Positions 1-9,326 of a stretch of DNA of 44,700 nucleotides are shown piece after piece. Under the pieces are notes generated by a model. The model did no database searches. It was given only the letters and a program-made list of their open reading frames with translations, and was not told where the DNA came from. The first letter of the stretch is position 1, and every line of letters starts with the position of its first letter. The stretch comes from CAG-917 sp051883555 (GTDB taxonomy: Bacteria > Bacillota > Clostridia > Christensenellales > CAG-917), in contig JBJETY010000046.1 of the NCBI GenBank assembly GCA_051883555.1, positions 1-44,700 on the forward strand, in the 5' to 3' direction. A program made the position numbers and the translations under genes.

Positions 1-3000
1 GGAACGCAGGCTTGTGTTGCGCTTAAAGAAGAGGGATACGAAGTCGTTTTGGTAAACAGCAACCCCGCAACGATTATGACGGATACTTTAATTGCCGATA
101 AAGTTTATATGGAACCGCTCGACCTCGAACACGTTGCAAAAATCATACGTTATGAAAGACCGGACGGCTTGCTTTGCTCGATAGGCGGACAGACGGGACT
201 TAATCTCGGAATGCAACTTTATACAAAGGGCATTCTTGAAGAATGTCAGGTAGAACTGTTAGGAACGAGTTACGACGCAATTTCGAAAGCGGAAGACAGA
301 AAACTTTTTAAAGAGCTTTGCGAACAGATAGGCGAACCGATTCTGGAATCGCTCACCGCAACGACGGTGGACGAAGCTTTGGTTGCCGCGGATAAAGTCG
401 GATATCCCGTTATCATAAGACCTGCTTTTACGCTTGGCGGAACGGGCGGCGGTTTTGCGGATAATATCGACGAGCTTGTGCCGCTTGTGAAAAACGCTCT
501 CAAACTTTCCCCCGTAAAACAAGTGCTTGTCGAAAAATCGATAAAAGGCTTTAAAGAAATCGAATACGAAGTTTTAAGAGATAAAAACGACACGGCGCTC
601 GTCGTATGTAACATGGAAAATATCGACCCTGTCGGTATACATACGGGCGACAGTATAGTCGTCGCACCAAGCCAGACGCTTACGAACAAAGAATATCAGA
701 TGCTTAGAAACAGCGCGTTGAAGATAATAAGGGCTTTGAAAATCGAAGGCGGTTGCAACGTACAGTTTTCGCTTGACCCGTTCAGTTTTAAATATTACGT
801 AATCGAAGTTAATCCGAGAGTCAGCCGCTCGTCCGCTCTTGCGTCGAAAGCCAGCGGCTATCCGATTGCAAGGGTATCTGCAAAAATCGCTTGCGGACTT
901 ACTCTTGACGAGATAGACATAGCCAACACTAAAGCGGCGTTCGAACCGACTTTGGACTACGTCGTAACAAAAGTGCCGAGATTTCCTTTCGATAAGTTTG
1001 CCGACGCAAACAGAACGCTCAGCACGCAGATGAAAGCGACGGGCGAAGTTATGGCAATAGGCAGAACGATTGAAGAAAGCCTTTTAAAGGCAGTGCGCTC
1101 TCTTGAAATCGGAGCGAATCATTTGCAGCTTGATAAATTCAAAGATATGTCGCGTCACGATTTAGTTGACTGCATAATCGAAAACACCGACGAACGTATC
1201 TTTGCGATAGCCGAAGCTTTCAGAAAGGATATTCCCGTCGATTATATATATCTATTGACGAAAATCGACCGATTCTTCCTTGAAAAGGTTTTGCATATTA
1301 CCGAGCTTGAAAAAGAACTTAAAGAGTCGGGAAAAAGCGTGGAAGCGTTGTATAAGGCAAAACGTTTCGGCTTTTCAGACGAATATATAGCATCCTTATG
1401 GGATATGACGGCGGCTCAGGTATATAGCATGCGAAAGGAAAACGGAATCGTGCCCGTATATAAAATGATAGATACCTGCGCAAGCGAGTTCAAATCGTAC
1501 ATACCGTATTTTTATTCGACCTATGAAAGGGAAAACGAATCGATTGTAACGAGCGATAAAAAAGTTATAGTTTTAGGTAGCGGACCGATAAGAATCGGAC
1601 AGGGCGTCGAATTCGACTACTCAACCGTACATGCCGTATGGGCGCTCAAAGAAGAGGGATATGAAGCGATTATCATAAACAACAATCCCGAAACCGTTTC
1701 TACCGATTATACTTTGTCGGATAAACTTTATTTCGAACCGTTGACGTTCGAAGACGTAATGAACGTAATAGACCTTGAAAACCCGGACGGCGTTATCGTT
1801 GCGCTCGGCGGACAAACGGCGATAAATCTTGCAGACGACCTTGCCGCCGCGGGAGTAAAAATTATAGGCAGCGACAGCAAAGCGATTGCAAAAGCCGAGG
1901 ACAGAGACCAATTTATAGAAGTGCTCAATTCTCTTGAAATTCCTATGCCGAACGGCAGAGCGGTGTTCAACGTGGACGACGGCGTAAAAGCCGCAAAAGA
2001 GATAGGATATCCCGTACTCGTACGACCGAGTTACGTTCTGGGCGGAAGAATGATGAGAATAGTTTACGATGAAAAGTCACTGAAATTATTTTTGTCGGAA
2101 GCGGTTAAACTCAATAAAAAGCACCCTGTACTTATAGATAAATACATAATCGGCACGGAATGCGAAGTTGACGCCGTATGCGACGGAAAGGAAGTATTTA
2201 TCCCCGGCATTATGGAACATATCGAAAAAGCGGGCGTACACTCGGGCGATTCCATGAGCGTTTATCCGGCTCGTTCGCTTGGCGATAAGGTTGAAAAAGT
2301 TATCGTCGACTATACGCAGAAAGTAGGCGTCGCCTTAGGTCTTGTCGGACCGTTCAACATTCAGTTTATAGTGGACAGAAAGGATAACGACAAAGTTTAT
2401 ATAATCGAAGTAAACCCGAGAAGTTCCCGTTCCGTTCCTTTCCTTGCAAAATCGACGGGCGTACCGATTGCAAACGTTTCCACAAAAGTTATGCTGAATA
2501 AAAGCCTTAAAGAGCAAGGTTACGTCGGGGTATATCCGAAAAAAGACAGATGGTACGTAAAGGCGCCGGTTTTCAGTTTTTCGAAGCTCAGCGGACTCGA
2601 CGCGGTTCTGTCGCCTGAGATGAAATCGACGGGCGAAGCTATCGGTTACGATAAATCGATAAACAGAGCTATACTTAAAGCGATTAAAGCGTCGGGAATG
2701 AAAGTGGCAAATTACGGAACGGTTTTTGCAACTATTGCGGATAAAGACAAAGACGTCGCTTTGCCTCTTCTTAAAAGGTTTTACGACTTAGGTTTCAATA
2801 TCGAAGCTACGAGCGGAACGGCGGAATTTTTGAAACAGCACGGAATACGTACGAGAGTCAAAAAGAAGATTTCGCAAGGTTCGGAAGAAATTCTGGAATC
2901 GTTGAGAAAAGGCTACGTAACGTACGTTGTCAATACGATAAGCGAAGGAGAAATGACGGGAGCAAAGGACGGAGTAAAAATCAGACGTACGGCAATCGAA

Positions 3001-3090
3001 AACAACGTTCCTGTGTTTACGTCGCTCGATACGGTCAGCGTTTTGCTTGACGTGCTCGAAGAAACTACAATGGGGATTTCTTGTATATAA
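1..3090 (+). CDS. carB: carbamoyl-phosphate synthase large subunit (5' end cut by window edge)
   Basis: Makes carbamoyl phosphate from bicarbonate, ammonia (passed on by the CarA glutaminase subunit) and two ATP, for pyrimidine and arginine synthesis. The reading frame is already open at base 1 (GTQACVALKEEGYEV, then VNSNPATIMTD); compared with the family about 25-30 N-terminal residues lie outside the window, so the TTG at 49 is not the start. Two homologous ATP-grasp halves are visible: the second begins near base 1561 with VLGSGPIRIGQGVEFDYS, and each half has the VNPR ligand motif (VIEVNPRVSRSSALA and IIEVNPRSSRSVPFLA). The C-terminal ~140 residues are the MGS-like allosteric domain. The stop TAA overlaps the pyrK ATG (TAATG), so translation is probably coupled. 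Identification is secure; carA is presumably just upstream. Confidence 0.97.
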   Translation, partial: GTQACVALKEEGYEVVLVNSNPATIMTDTLIADKVYMEPLDLEHVAKIIRYERPDGLLCSIGGQTGLNLGMQLYTKGILEECQVELLGTSYDAISKAEDRKLFKELCEQIGEPILESLTATTVDEALVAADKVGYPVIIRPAFTLGGTGGGFADNIDELVPLVKNALKLSPVKQVLVEKSIKGFKEIEYEVLRDKNDTALVVCNMENIDPVGIHTGDSIVVAPSQTLTNKEYQMLRNSALKIIRALKIEGGCNVQFSLDPFSFKYYVIEVNPRVSRSSALASKASGYPIARVSAKIACGLTLDEIDIANTKAAFEPTLDYVVTKVPRFPFDKFADANRTLSTQMKATGEVMAIGRTIEESLLKAVRSLEIGANHLQLDKFKDMSRHDLVDCIIENTDERIFAIAEAFRKDIPVDYIYLLTKIDRFFLEKVLHITELEKELKESGKSVEALYKAKRFGFSDEYIASLWDMTAAQVYSMRKENGIVPVYKMIDTCASEFKSYIPYFYSTYERENESIVTSDKKVIVLGSGPIRIGQGVEFDYSTVHAVWALKEEGYEAIIINNNPETVSTDYTLSDKLYFEPLTFEDVMNVIDLENPDGVIVALGGQTAINLADDLAAAGVKIIGSDSKAIAKAEDRDQFIEVLNSLEIPMPNGRAVFNVDDGVKAAKEIGYPVLVRPSYVLGGRMMRIVYDEKSLKLFLSEAVKLNKKHPVLIDKYIIGTECEVDAVCDGKEVFIPGIMEHIEKAGVHSGDSMSVYPARSLGDKVEKVIVDYTQKVGVALGLVGPFNIQFIVDRKDNDKVYIIEVNPRSSRSVPFLAKSTGVPIANVSTKVMLNKSLKEQGYVGVYPKKDRWYVKAPVFSFSKLSGLDAVLSPEMKSTGEAIGYDKSINRAILKAIKASGMKVANYGTVFATIADKDKDVALPLLKRFYDLGFNIEATSGTAEFLKQHGIRTRVKKKISQGSEEILESLRKGYVTYVVNTISEGEMTGAKDGVKIRRTAIENNVPVFTSLDTVSVLLDVLEETTMGISCI

Positions 3091-3818
3091 TGAAAAATCA
3101 GATTTTAACGATAAAAGAGAACAAACAAATATCCGACGACGTTTTTCTTATGAAATTCGAAAAGGAAGAAAACGAATATAAGGCGGGACAATTCGTTGAA
3201 CTGAAAGTGGACGGATTTACGCTTAGACGACCTTTCGGCGTATACGACTTTGAAAACGGCGAACTCAGCCTTTTATATAAAGTCGTAGGACAAGGGACTG
3301 CAAAGATGTCTGCAATGCAAAAGGGCGAAAAGTTAGACGCATTAACCGAACTCGGAAACGGATTCAACGTCGACAAAGCAAAAAAACCGCTTTTGATAGG
3401 CGGCGGTTTAGGGGCGGCGCCGCTTTACTACTTAGCTAAAAAGTTTAAAGAAAAGGGGATAACCGCCGAAACGTTGCTTGGAGCCAAAACGCAAAGCGAC
3501 CTGGTGTTTTTAGACGATTTCAAAAAGGTGGCGGACGTAAAAGTCGCAACTGACGACGGCACGGCGGGCTTTTACGGCAACGTCGTCGAAGCGTTAAAGC
3601 ATTATGATTTCGATTACGATTTCTATTATGCGTGCGGCTCGCTGGCAATGCTTAAGTGGGTTGCAAGTTATTCTACGAAAGGTGAAATATCAATGGAATC
3701 CAGAATGGCGTGCGGTTTCGGAGCTTGTATGGGTTGTTCGATTATGACGACAAACGGTGCCAGAAGAGTTTGCAAGGACGGACCGGTTTTCAATGCAAAG
3801 GAGATAATTTTTGAGTAA
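3090..3818 (+). CDS. pyrK: dihydroorotate dehydrogenase B electron transfer subunit PyrK
   Basis: FAD and [2Fe-2S] subunit that passes electrons from PyrD-bound FMN to NAD+ in type 1B dihydroorotate dehydrogenase. The N-terminal half is a ferredoxin-reductase-like FAD barrel (RRPFGVYDF), followed by a nucleotide-binding segment (LLIGGGLGAAPLYYLAKK). The C-terminus carries the cluster ligands Cys208, Cys213, Cys216 and Cys228 in the C-x4-C-x2-C-x11-C spacing typical of PyrK. I chose ATG 3090 rather than the TTG at 3081 because it overlaps the carB stop and gives the usual N-terminus; this gives 242 residues. Its 3' end overlaps the pyrD start by 8 bases, in keeping with a two-subunit complex translated together. 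Confidence 0.95.
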   Translation: MKNQILTIKENKQISDDVFLMKFEKEENEYKAGQFVELKVDGFTLRRPFGVYDFENGELSLLYKVVGQGTAKMSAMQKGEKLDALTELGNGFNVDKAKKPLLIGGGLGAAPLYYLAKKFKEKGITAETLLGAKTQSDLVFLDDFKKVADVKVATDDGTAGFYGNVVEALKHYDFDYDFYYACGSLAMLKWVASYSTKGEISMESRMACGFGACMGCSIMTTNGARRVCKDGPVFNAKEIIFE

Positions 3819-4743
3819 TTTAAATTTAAACGATTTTAATTTGAAAGTAAATTTGTTCGGTTATGAACTTAAAAATCCCGTTATACCGGCAAGCGGAACT
3901 TTCGGTTTCGGATACGAATTTGCCGACGTTTACGATATAAACTGTCTCGGTTCTATATCTTTAAAAGGAACGACTCTTAACGAAAGATACGGCAATCCTT
4001 TGCCGAGAGTCGCCGAATGTCCTGTCGGAATGTTGAATTCAATCGGATTGCAGAACAAGGGCGTAGATAAAGTTATATCCGAAGAAATCGAAAAGCTGAA
4101 AAAGGTTTACGACGGAAAGGTGATTGCAAACGTCGGCGGACACAGCGTTGACGAATACGTCGAAGTAGTGCGTAGATTTAACGAATGCGACAAAGTGTTT
4201 GCAATCGAACTTAACGTTTCCTGTCCTAACGTAAAGGGGGGCGGTATGGCTTTCGGAACGAATCCGTCGATTGCGGAAAATCTCGTTAAAGCGGTAAAAG
4301 CGGTTGCAAAAAAGCCTGTTATGGTCAAACTCAGCCCTAACGTCACCAGCATAACGGAAATGGCAAAGGCCGTCGAAGGGGCAGGCGCGGACGGCATAAG
4401 TTTGATAAACACGCTTGTCGGTATGCGGATAGACCTGGCGACGAGAAAACCTATACTAGCAGTGGGAAGCGGCGGTTACAGCGGAAGAGGCGTTTTCCCT
4501 GTTGCGGTGAAAATGGTAAACGACGTATACAAGGCGGTTTCCGTTCCTATTGTAGGAATGGGCGGAATTACGTCGGCAAGAGAAGCGGTTGAAATGATGA
4601 TGGCGGGAGCGACGGCAGTTATGGTCGGTACGGAAAATCTTGTAAATCCGTATGCGGCGAAACAAATAATAAACGATTTGCCTAAGGTGCTTAACGAATT
4701 AAACGTAAAAGATATAAATGAAATTATAGGGAGCGTAAGATGA
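3811..4743 (+). CDS. pyrD: dihydroorotate dehydrogenase B catalytic subunit PyrD
   Basis: FMN-containing TIM-barrel enzyme that oxidises dihydroorotate to orotate, partnering PyrK. The start is TTG at 3811, preceded by an AAAGGAG site at 3797-3803 inside the end of pyrK; no ATG in frame would keep the N-terminus of the family. Class 1B features are visible: PVIPASGTFGFG near the N-terminus, ELNVSCPNVKGGG with the catalytic-base cysteine (Cys138), VKLSPNVT, and the FMN phosphate loops VGMGGITSAREA and GATAVMVGT near the C-terminus. At 310 residues it has the normal length. The stop overlaps the pyrF start as ATGA. Confidence 0.96.
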   Translation: MSNLNLNDFNLKVNLFGYELKNPVIPASGTFGFGYEFADVYDINCLGSISLKGTTLNERYGNPLPRVAECPVGMLNSIGLQNKGVDKVISEEIEKLKKVYDGKVIANVGGHSVDEYVEVVRRFNECDKVFAIELNVSCPNVKGGGMAFGTNPSIAENLVKAVKAVAKKPVMVKLSPNVTSITEMAKAVEGAGADGISLINTLVGMRIDLATRKPILAVGSGGYSGRGVFPVAVKMVNDVYKAVSVPIVGMGGITSAREAVEMMMAGATAVMVGTENLVNPYAAKQIINDLPKVLNELNVKDINEIIGSVR

Positions 4744-5426
4744 AAGACGTTATGATAGCCTGCGATTTTGCAGACAAAGAAGAACTGAATTTGTTTCTCG
4801 ATAAGATGGGAGATGAAAAGCCGTTTTTAAAAATCGGCATGGAGTTGTTTTACCGTGAAGGAGCGCCGCTCGTTAAAGAGCTTAAAAGCAAGGGGTATAA
4901 AATCTTTTTGGATTTAAAACTTCACGATATTCCGAACACCGTTTACAAAGCGATGAAAAATCTCGGAAAACTGGGCGTAGACGTTACGAACGTACATGCA
5001 GGCGGCGGAATCGAAATGATGAAAGCGGCAAAGCGCGGACTATTAGAAGGCGGTGATAAAAATGCAAAACTGATTGCCGTGACTATTCTTACGTCGCTTG
5101 ACGATAATACGGTTAAAGACGAATTGGGTATAAATATGCCTGCCAAAGAAGCGGTTAAAAAATATGCGGAAAACGCCGCAAAAGCAGGACTTGACGGAAT
5201 AGTATGTTCGCCGTACGAAGCGAGCATAGCAAAGGAACTCAATCTTATATCCGTTACGCCGGGCATAAGACTCGAAGGCGACAACGTCGGCGACCAAAAA
5301 AGAGTGGCGACGCCGTCTTTTGCAAAAGAGCAGGGAAGTGATTACATAGTTGTCGGCAGGTCGATAACGGGCGCAGAAAATCCGCTTGAAGCATATTTAA
5401 AATGCAAAAAAGAATTTTTAGGCTGA
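4740..5426 (+). CDS. pyrF: orotidine 5'-phosphate decarboxylase
   Basis: Decarboxylates OMP to UMP, the last step of de novo pyrimidine synthesis. The 228-residue length fits the short bacterial form. The catalytic tetrad Lys-Asp-Lys-Asp is visible as Lys31 (LKIGMELF) and Asp58, Lys60 and Asp63 in DLKLHDIPNT. The phosphate-binding ends VTPGIR and YIVVGRSIT lie in the C-terminal third. ATG 4740 overlaps the pyrD stop (ATGA), which suggests translational coupling. It is followed by a 152-base gap before pyrE with no clear terminator, so pyrE is probably part of the same transcript. Confidence 0.96.
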   Translation: MKDVMIACDFADKEELNLFLDKMGDEKPFLKIGMELFYREGAPLVKELKSKGYKIFLDLKLHDIPNTVYKAMKNLGKLGVDVTNVHAGGGIEMMKAAKRGLLEGGDKNAKLIAVTILTSLDDNTVKDELGINMPAKEAVKKYAENAAKAGLDGIVCSPYEASIAKELNLISVTPGIRLEGDNVGDQKRVATPSFAKEQGSDYIVVGRSITGAENPLEAYLKCKKEFLG

Positions 5427-5578
5427 AATCGATAATTCGGCGGAAGAAATTTTTGAAGAAATCTATAGCATATTAAGCGTTTAATCGGTTGTTTGAGAAA
5501 AATCGCCGAATAAAACGTTTAATTTGACAGGAAAGGCAATTAAAAACGAAACAAAAAATTAAAAAGGGTGATATAATT

Positions 5579-6235
5579 ATGGAAATAAAACAGTTAAATA
5601 CAGAAATAGAAGTAGCAGAGATTTTACTTTCAATCAAAGCGGTCTTTTTAAGACCGTCCGAGCCTTTTACGTGGGCAAGCGGAATTAAGTCGCCTATTTA
5701 TTGCGACAACCGTTTGACTCTTGCATATCCCCAAAAAAGAAAATTTATCGAAAATGCGATGGCTCAAATCGTAAAAAACGAATATCCCGAATGTGAAGTG
5801 CTTTACGGAACTTCAACGGCTGGTATTCCTCATGCGGCGATAATGAGCGAAATTTTACAGCTTCCTATGGGATACGTCAGAAGCAGTGAAAAATCTCACG
5901 GCAGAGAGAACAAAATAGAGGGAGCAGACCCTAAGGGCAAGAAAGTCGTTGTTGTGGAAGATTTGATTTCAACGGCAGGTTCTTCGATTGACGTGGTTAA
6001 CGCATTGAGAGAGAGCGGCGCTCAAGTGTTGGGAATCGTGTCCGTGTTTACTTACGGACTTAAAAAGGGCGAAGAAAAGCTGAGACTTGCAGAAGTAAAA
6101 AACGTATCTCTTTCAAACCTCGACGCCGTTTTGGAAGCGGCTATAAAAAACGGTTATATTACGGACAGAGAAAAACGCATGCTGCTTGCTTTCAGAGAAA
6201 ATCCGCAGGACGCGTCCTGGCAATCGGTTGAATAA
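5579..6235 (+). CDS. pyrE: orotate phosphoribosyltransferase
   Basis: Joins orotate to PRPP to make OMP, so it acts before PyrF although it is encoded after it. The 13-residue PRPP-binding motif is clear at about residues 123-137 (VVVVEDLISTAGSS), and YGTSTAGIPHA and the early FTWASGIKSPIYCDNR segment match the family. 218 residues is the usual length. ATG 5579 is preceded by AAAGGGTGAT (5563-5571), an acceptable ribosome binding site. A TATAAT directly before the ATG has no -35 partner and is not proposed as a promoter for this gene. With carB, pyrK, pyrD and pyrF it completes most of the UMP pathway. Confidence 0.96.
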   Translation: MEIKQLNTEIEVAEILLSIKAVFLRPSEPFTWASGIKSPIYCDNRLTLAYPQKRKFIENAMAQIVKNEYPECEVLYGTSTAGIPHAAIMSEILQLPMGYVRSSEKSHGRENKIEGADPKGKKVVVVEDLISTAGSSIDVVNALRESGAQVLGIVSVFTYGLKKGEEKLRLAEVKNVSLSNLDAVLEAAIKNGYITDREKRMLLAFRENPQDASWQSVE

Positions 6236-6290
6236 GACGGATTGCAAAACGGAGCGACGCGACGTTCTCGTTTAACAAAAGGAGCAAATT

Positions 6291-8174
6291 ATTAAAACTT
6301 TCAACGAATTAAACATCAAGGACGAGATAAAATCGGCGATAGCCGAAATGGGGTTTACAATTCCTACGCCCGTTCAGCAAGAAGTGATACCTGTTTTGCT
6401 TGACGGAAAAGACTGTTTGGCGCAAGCGCCGACGGGTACGGGCAAGACGTGCGCTTTTGGATTGCCGCTTGTGGAAAAAATCGACGCAGACAATTCTTTG
6501 GTACAGGGTCTCGTTCTTTGTCCTACAAGGGAACTTGCAATGCAAATCGAACGCGAACTTAAAAAGATTGCGTCGAATACGCCCGTTCGTATAACGGCTT
6601 TATACGGCGGAGAGAACATTGAAAAACAAATGGCGGCTTTAAGACGTAAACCGCATATCGTGGTAGGAACGCCGGGCAGAGTAATAGACCATATTCGCCG
6701 AAAGACCTTAAAACTTCACGGAACGACGGCGTTTATTCTCGACGAAGCGGACGAAATGCTGGATATGGGATTTCGAGGCGACATCGAGCAGATTGAGAAA
6801 AAACTTCCGTCGATACGTCAGACGGCTTTGCTCAGCGCAACCATGCCGAAAGAGATTATGGAGATATCCGCAGGATATCAGTTAAATCCCGTAAAAATAA
6901 AAACTACCGTGGGCGAGTCGGAAGTTCCGCAGATTAAACAACTTTACGTAAAACTTTCAGAAGATAAAAAATACGAAGCGTTCAAACGTATTTTAAGAGA
7001 AAAAGATTTCAAGTTCGTATTGGTATTTTGCAATACGAAAGCAAGAGTCGACGCTTTATATGAAAAGCTTGACGGCGACGGATATCTTTGCGCAGGCTTG
7101 CACGGCGATTTAAAGCAACGTTTTCGAGACAAAATCATGAAGGCGTATCGAGCAAAACAGCTTAACGTGCTCGTCGCAACGGACGTAGCCGCAAGAGGGA
7201 TAGACGTTGACGGAGTCGAAGCGATTTTCAATTACGACGTGCCGCTCGACGAAGAGTTTTACGTTCACAGAATCGGCAGGACGGCGAGAGCAAACAAAAC
7301 GGGCGAAGCCATATCTTTTGTTACGAAAAAAGATATATATAGACTTAATCTGTATGAAAAGCTCACCAAAACGCCGATAGAAGAATTGATACTCGACGGA
7401 CTAAGCGAAGGTTTTACGGCAAAAAACAAAAAAGAAGAAACGGTCAAACTGTTTTTAAATCTCGGAACGAAAGACCGTATCAACGACGCGGAATTGAGAA
7501 AATTCGTAAGCGTTAATTCTTCTCTATCCGTAGACGAAATAAAAAACGTCAAAGTGTTGGAGCTGTATTCGTTTTTCGAAGTAAAGGCGGAATATTTAAA
7601 TCAGGCGCTTGCCGTAAGCGGCGCAAAACATTCCGGAAGGTTTATCACGGTTGAGCAGGCAGGCAAAGAAAAGCAGAGCGGCGGCATAAAAAACGTTTAC
7701 GGCAAAAGCAAGGACGGCAAAGAAAAATCGGGCAATAAAGCAGGCAATAAAAATTCGGCTAAAGCTAAAAAGAGCGGAAGCAAAACGCAAACCAATAAGC
7801 CGGACGTCGAAAAAAAGAAAAATTCCGCTTTGGACGAAAAACCGAAAAAACGATATTACTTCGATGAGTTCGAAGACGATTATCCGGCAAGTTTTTCGGG
7901 CTTTACGGAAAGAGGCAAAAAGGGCGGAGCTCAAAAGGGCACGCAAAGTCGCTCGAACAACGGCAAGGGCAATAAAGCGGCGGTTAAAACCGACAGACGC
8001 TTTGAAGAAAGAAAGGGCAGCGGCAAATATAAAGCCAAAGGCGGAAACGGCAGAAATAAAAGTTCGGATAACCATACGGGGAAATCAAAAGGGAACACGT
8101 CTCGCCGCAACAGCACGGAGCGGAATAAGTCAGGGGGCAATACGTACCGAGGCGGAAACGGCAAGCGGAAATAA
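6291..8174 (+). CDS. DEAD-box ATP-dependent RNA helicase with DbpA-type RNA-binding domain and basic tail (ATT start)
   Basis: RNA helicase of the CsdA/DeaD/DbpA group, expected to remodel rRNA or mRNA. From a start at 6291 the motifs run: upstream aromatic Phe4, Q motif GFTIPTPVQQ (21-30), Walker A APTGTGKT (46-53), TPGR, DEAD (151-154), SAT, then the second RecA domain with HGDLKQ, ATDVAARGIDV and HRIGRTAR. Next comes a DbpA-like RNA-binding domain (LFLNLGTKDRI to GRFITVEQ) and a Lys/Gly/Asn/Arg-rich disordered tail of about 170 residues. No ATG, GTG or TTG lies between the in-frame stop at 6273 and ATG 6348, and starting at 6348 would remove the conserved N-terminal helix. An AAGGAG at 6279-6284 sits six bases before ATT 6291, so ATT is the likely initiator (627 residues). 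It follows pyrE by 55 bases. Confidence 0.9.
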   Translation: MKTFNELNIKDEIKSAIAEMGFTIPTPVQQEVIPVLLDGKDCLAQAPTGTGKTCAFGLPLVEKIDADNSLVQGLVLCPTRELAMQIERELKKIASNTPVRITALYGGENIEKQMAALRRKPHIVVGTPGRVIDHIRRKTLKLHGTTAFILDEADEMLDMGFRGDIEQIEKKLPSIRQTALLSATMPKEIMEISAGYQLNPVKIKTTVGESEVPQIKQLYVKLSEDKKYEAFKRILREKDFKFVLVFCNTKARVDALYEKLDGDGYLCAGLHGDLKQRFRDKIMKAYRAKQLNVLVATDVAARGIDVDGVEAIFNYDVPLDEEFYVHRIGRTARANKTGEAISFVTKKDIYRLNLYEKLTKTPIEELILDGLSEGFTAKNKKEETVKLFLNLGTKDRINDAELRKFVSVNSSLSVDEIKNVKVLELYSFFEVKAEYLNQALAVSGAKHSGRFITVEQAGKEKQSGGIKNVYGKSKDGKEKSGNKAGNKNSAKAKKSGSKTQTNKPDVEKKKNSALDEKPKKRYYFDEFEDDYPASFSGFTERGKKGGAQKGTQSRSNNGKGNKAAVKTDRRFEERKGSGKYKAKGGNGRNKSSDNHTGKSKGNTSRRNSTERNKSGGNTYRGGNGKRK

Positions 8175-8181
8175 TTGCACC

Positions 8182-8210
8182 TTGACAGTATCATTATACG
8201 GGGTTATAAT
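8182..8210 (+). promoter_or_regulatory. consensus sigma-A promoter for the GtrA-like gene
   Basis: TTGACA (8182-8187) and TATAAT (8205-8210) with a 17-base spacer: a perfect vegetative promoter. It starts 8 bases after the helicase stop, so the downstream gene has its own strong promoter, with a leader of about 24 bases before its AGGAG. Confidence 0.92.
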
Positions 8211-8240
8211 GATATAGCTACAAAGCATAAGGAGAAAATT

Positions 8241-8960
8241 ATGGACGAAATCAAAAGCGAAGCAGTCGAAGAAACTACGGCTGTGACACAAGAGTCCGCC
8301 GAAGAAACTACGGAAGTTACCGAAGAAAACGGCGGAACTGAAAAGAAGAAAAGAAAACTCCCTCAATGGCTTCAGAAACTTGTCGATAAAATTCAGGCAA
8401 ACGAAGACGTCAGACAGATGGTATTATTTACGTTGTTCAGTATGATTTGCGGAGCGTCTCAGCTTATCATAACCTACCTGCTCTCTTTGTTAAGACTTGC
8501 GTCGGGTACGATATTGGCGGAAAAGTTCGTCGGTCTCCCGGTGGGAAGCATAAACATATTTGCCTACGATTCGACAGGTGAATTTATCGGTTTCTTAGTC
8601 GGTTCGATAGTAGGTCAGGTATTGACGTTTGTATTGAACAGAAAAAAGACGTTCAAGGCGACGAACAATCTTGCGGTGTCTATCACTATGTACGTTATAC
8701 TCGCTTTGTTTATCATCTTTATGCAAACGTTGCTCGGCGGCGCTATCACAAAAGCTTGCTGGAACGCAAAACCTGACGCAACCGAATTCCTTGCACTTCT
8801 TTACAACCTTGCAGGACAGGCAGTAGCAGGTATTGCCGCATTGATTATAAGCTTCCTTGGCAATAAATTCCTCGTTATGCGCGATTGGGGAAAGAAGAAG
8901 AGAGAAAAAGAGGCATTGCAAGCCGAAGTTTCGGTCGAAGAAGATAGCGACAAACAATAA
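8241..8960 (+). CDS. GtrA-like four-helix membrane protein
   Basis: A 239-residue protein with an acidic Thr/Glu-rich N-terminal tail (1-32), a basic stretch (KKKRK, 35-39) and four probable membrane helices (about 58-84, 113-133, 146-168, 185-207), ending in a charged tail. The segments FVLNRKKTF after helix 2 and FLGNKFLVMRDW after helix 4 resemble the N-R-x-[WYK]-x-F motifs of the GtrA family, whose members are thought to move polyprenyl-linked sugars across membranes. I chose ATG 8241 because of GGAG at 8231-8234 and because the promoter lies just upstream; a longer frame from 8175 would start within the promoter. The family call is by motif only and moderately sure; substrate unknown. 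Confidence 0.65.
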   Translation: MDEIKSEAVEETTAVTQESAEETTEVTEENGGTEKKKRKLPQWLQKLVDKIQANEDVRQMVLFTLFSMICGASQLIITYLLSLLRLASGTILAEKFVGLPVGSINIFAYDSTGEFIGFLVGSIVGQVLTFVLNRKKTFKATNNLAVSITMYVILALFIIFMQTLLGGAITKACWNAKPDATEFLALLYNLAGQAVAGIAALIISFLGNKFLVMRDWGKKKREKEALQAEVSVEEDSDKQ

Positions 8961-9006
8961 CGATAAATTGTAAAAACGGCGTAAACCGTTTTGCAAAAAT
9001 ATTAAT

Positions 9007-9036
9007 AAGAGAAGACCTGACGGTCTTCTCTTTAAC
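9007..9036 (+). terminator. intrinsic terminator after the GtrA-like gene
   Basis: An 11-bp stem (AAGAGAAGACC / GGTCTTCTCTT) closes a 4-base TGAC loop, followed by a short T stretch. It lies 47 bases past the stop codon. Confidence 0.85.
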
Positions 9037-9131
9037 TAAAAAGCAAAATCGTTCAAAAGTACAAAGATTTAAAAAGGCTGCTACGACGATAATATAAGAT
9101 TTGATAATGATAGATTTTAAAACGGCATAAA

Positions 9132-9232
9132 CGGTTATTATAACGATACAAAACGTTTATCATAACAATATAAACCGTTTTTAATGATATGAAAGGTTAT
9201 TATAACTATAAAGCGGTTTATCACTAAAAAAG
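9132..9232 (+). repeat. degenerate ~20-22 bp tandem repeats
   Basis: About five imperfect copies of a GGTTATTATAACGATA-like unit (near 9132, 9154, 9176, 9194 and 9214) fill the gap between the terminator at 9007 and the serine dehydratase. No gene or clear promoter is seen here. Confidence 0.55.
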
Positions 9233-9326
9233 CTTTTACGTTCATATTAGGCAGACCTTTTTCAGAAAAGAAGAAAAAAGCATAAAAATTTGAAATAATT
9301 AAACGAGAGAAGAAATAAGATAAGAA

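Noticed and set aside
5427..5480. Protein-like stretch after pyrF (IDNSAEEIFEEIYSILSV then stop)
   Set aside because: It is +1 to pyrF, has no start codon or ribosome site, and pyrF already has normal length; possibly a remnant but not supportable.
5572..5577. TATAAT just before the pyrE start codon
   Set aside because: No -35 at usable distance (TTGACA at 5524 is 42 bases away) and it would start transcription inside pyrE.
7596..8194. Long minus-strand and out-of-frame frames in the helicase tail
   Set aside because: Shadows of the Lys/Gly/Arg-rich low-complexity tail; no independent start signals.
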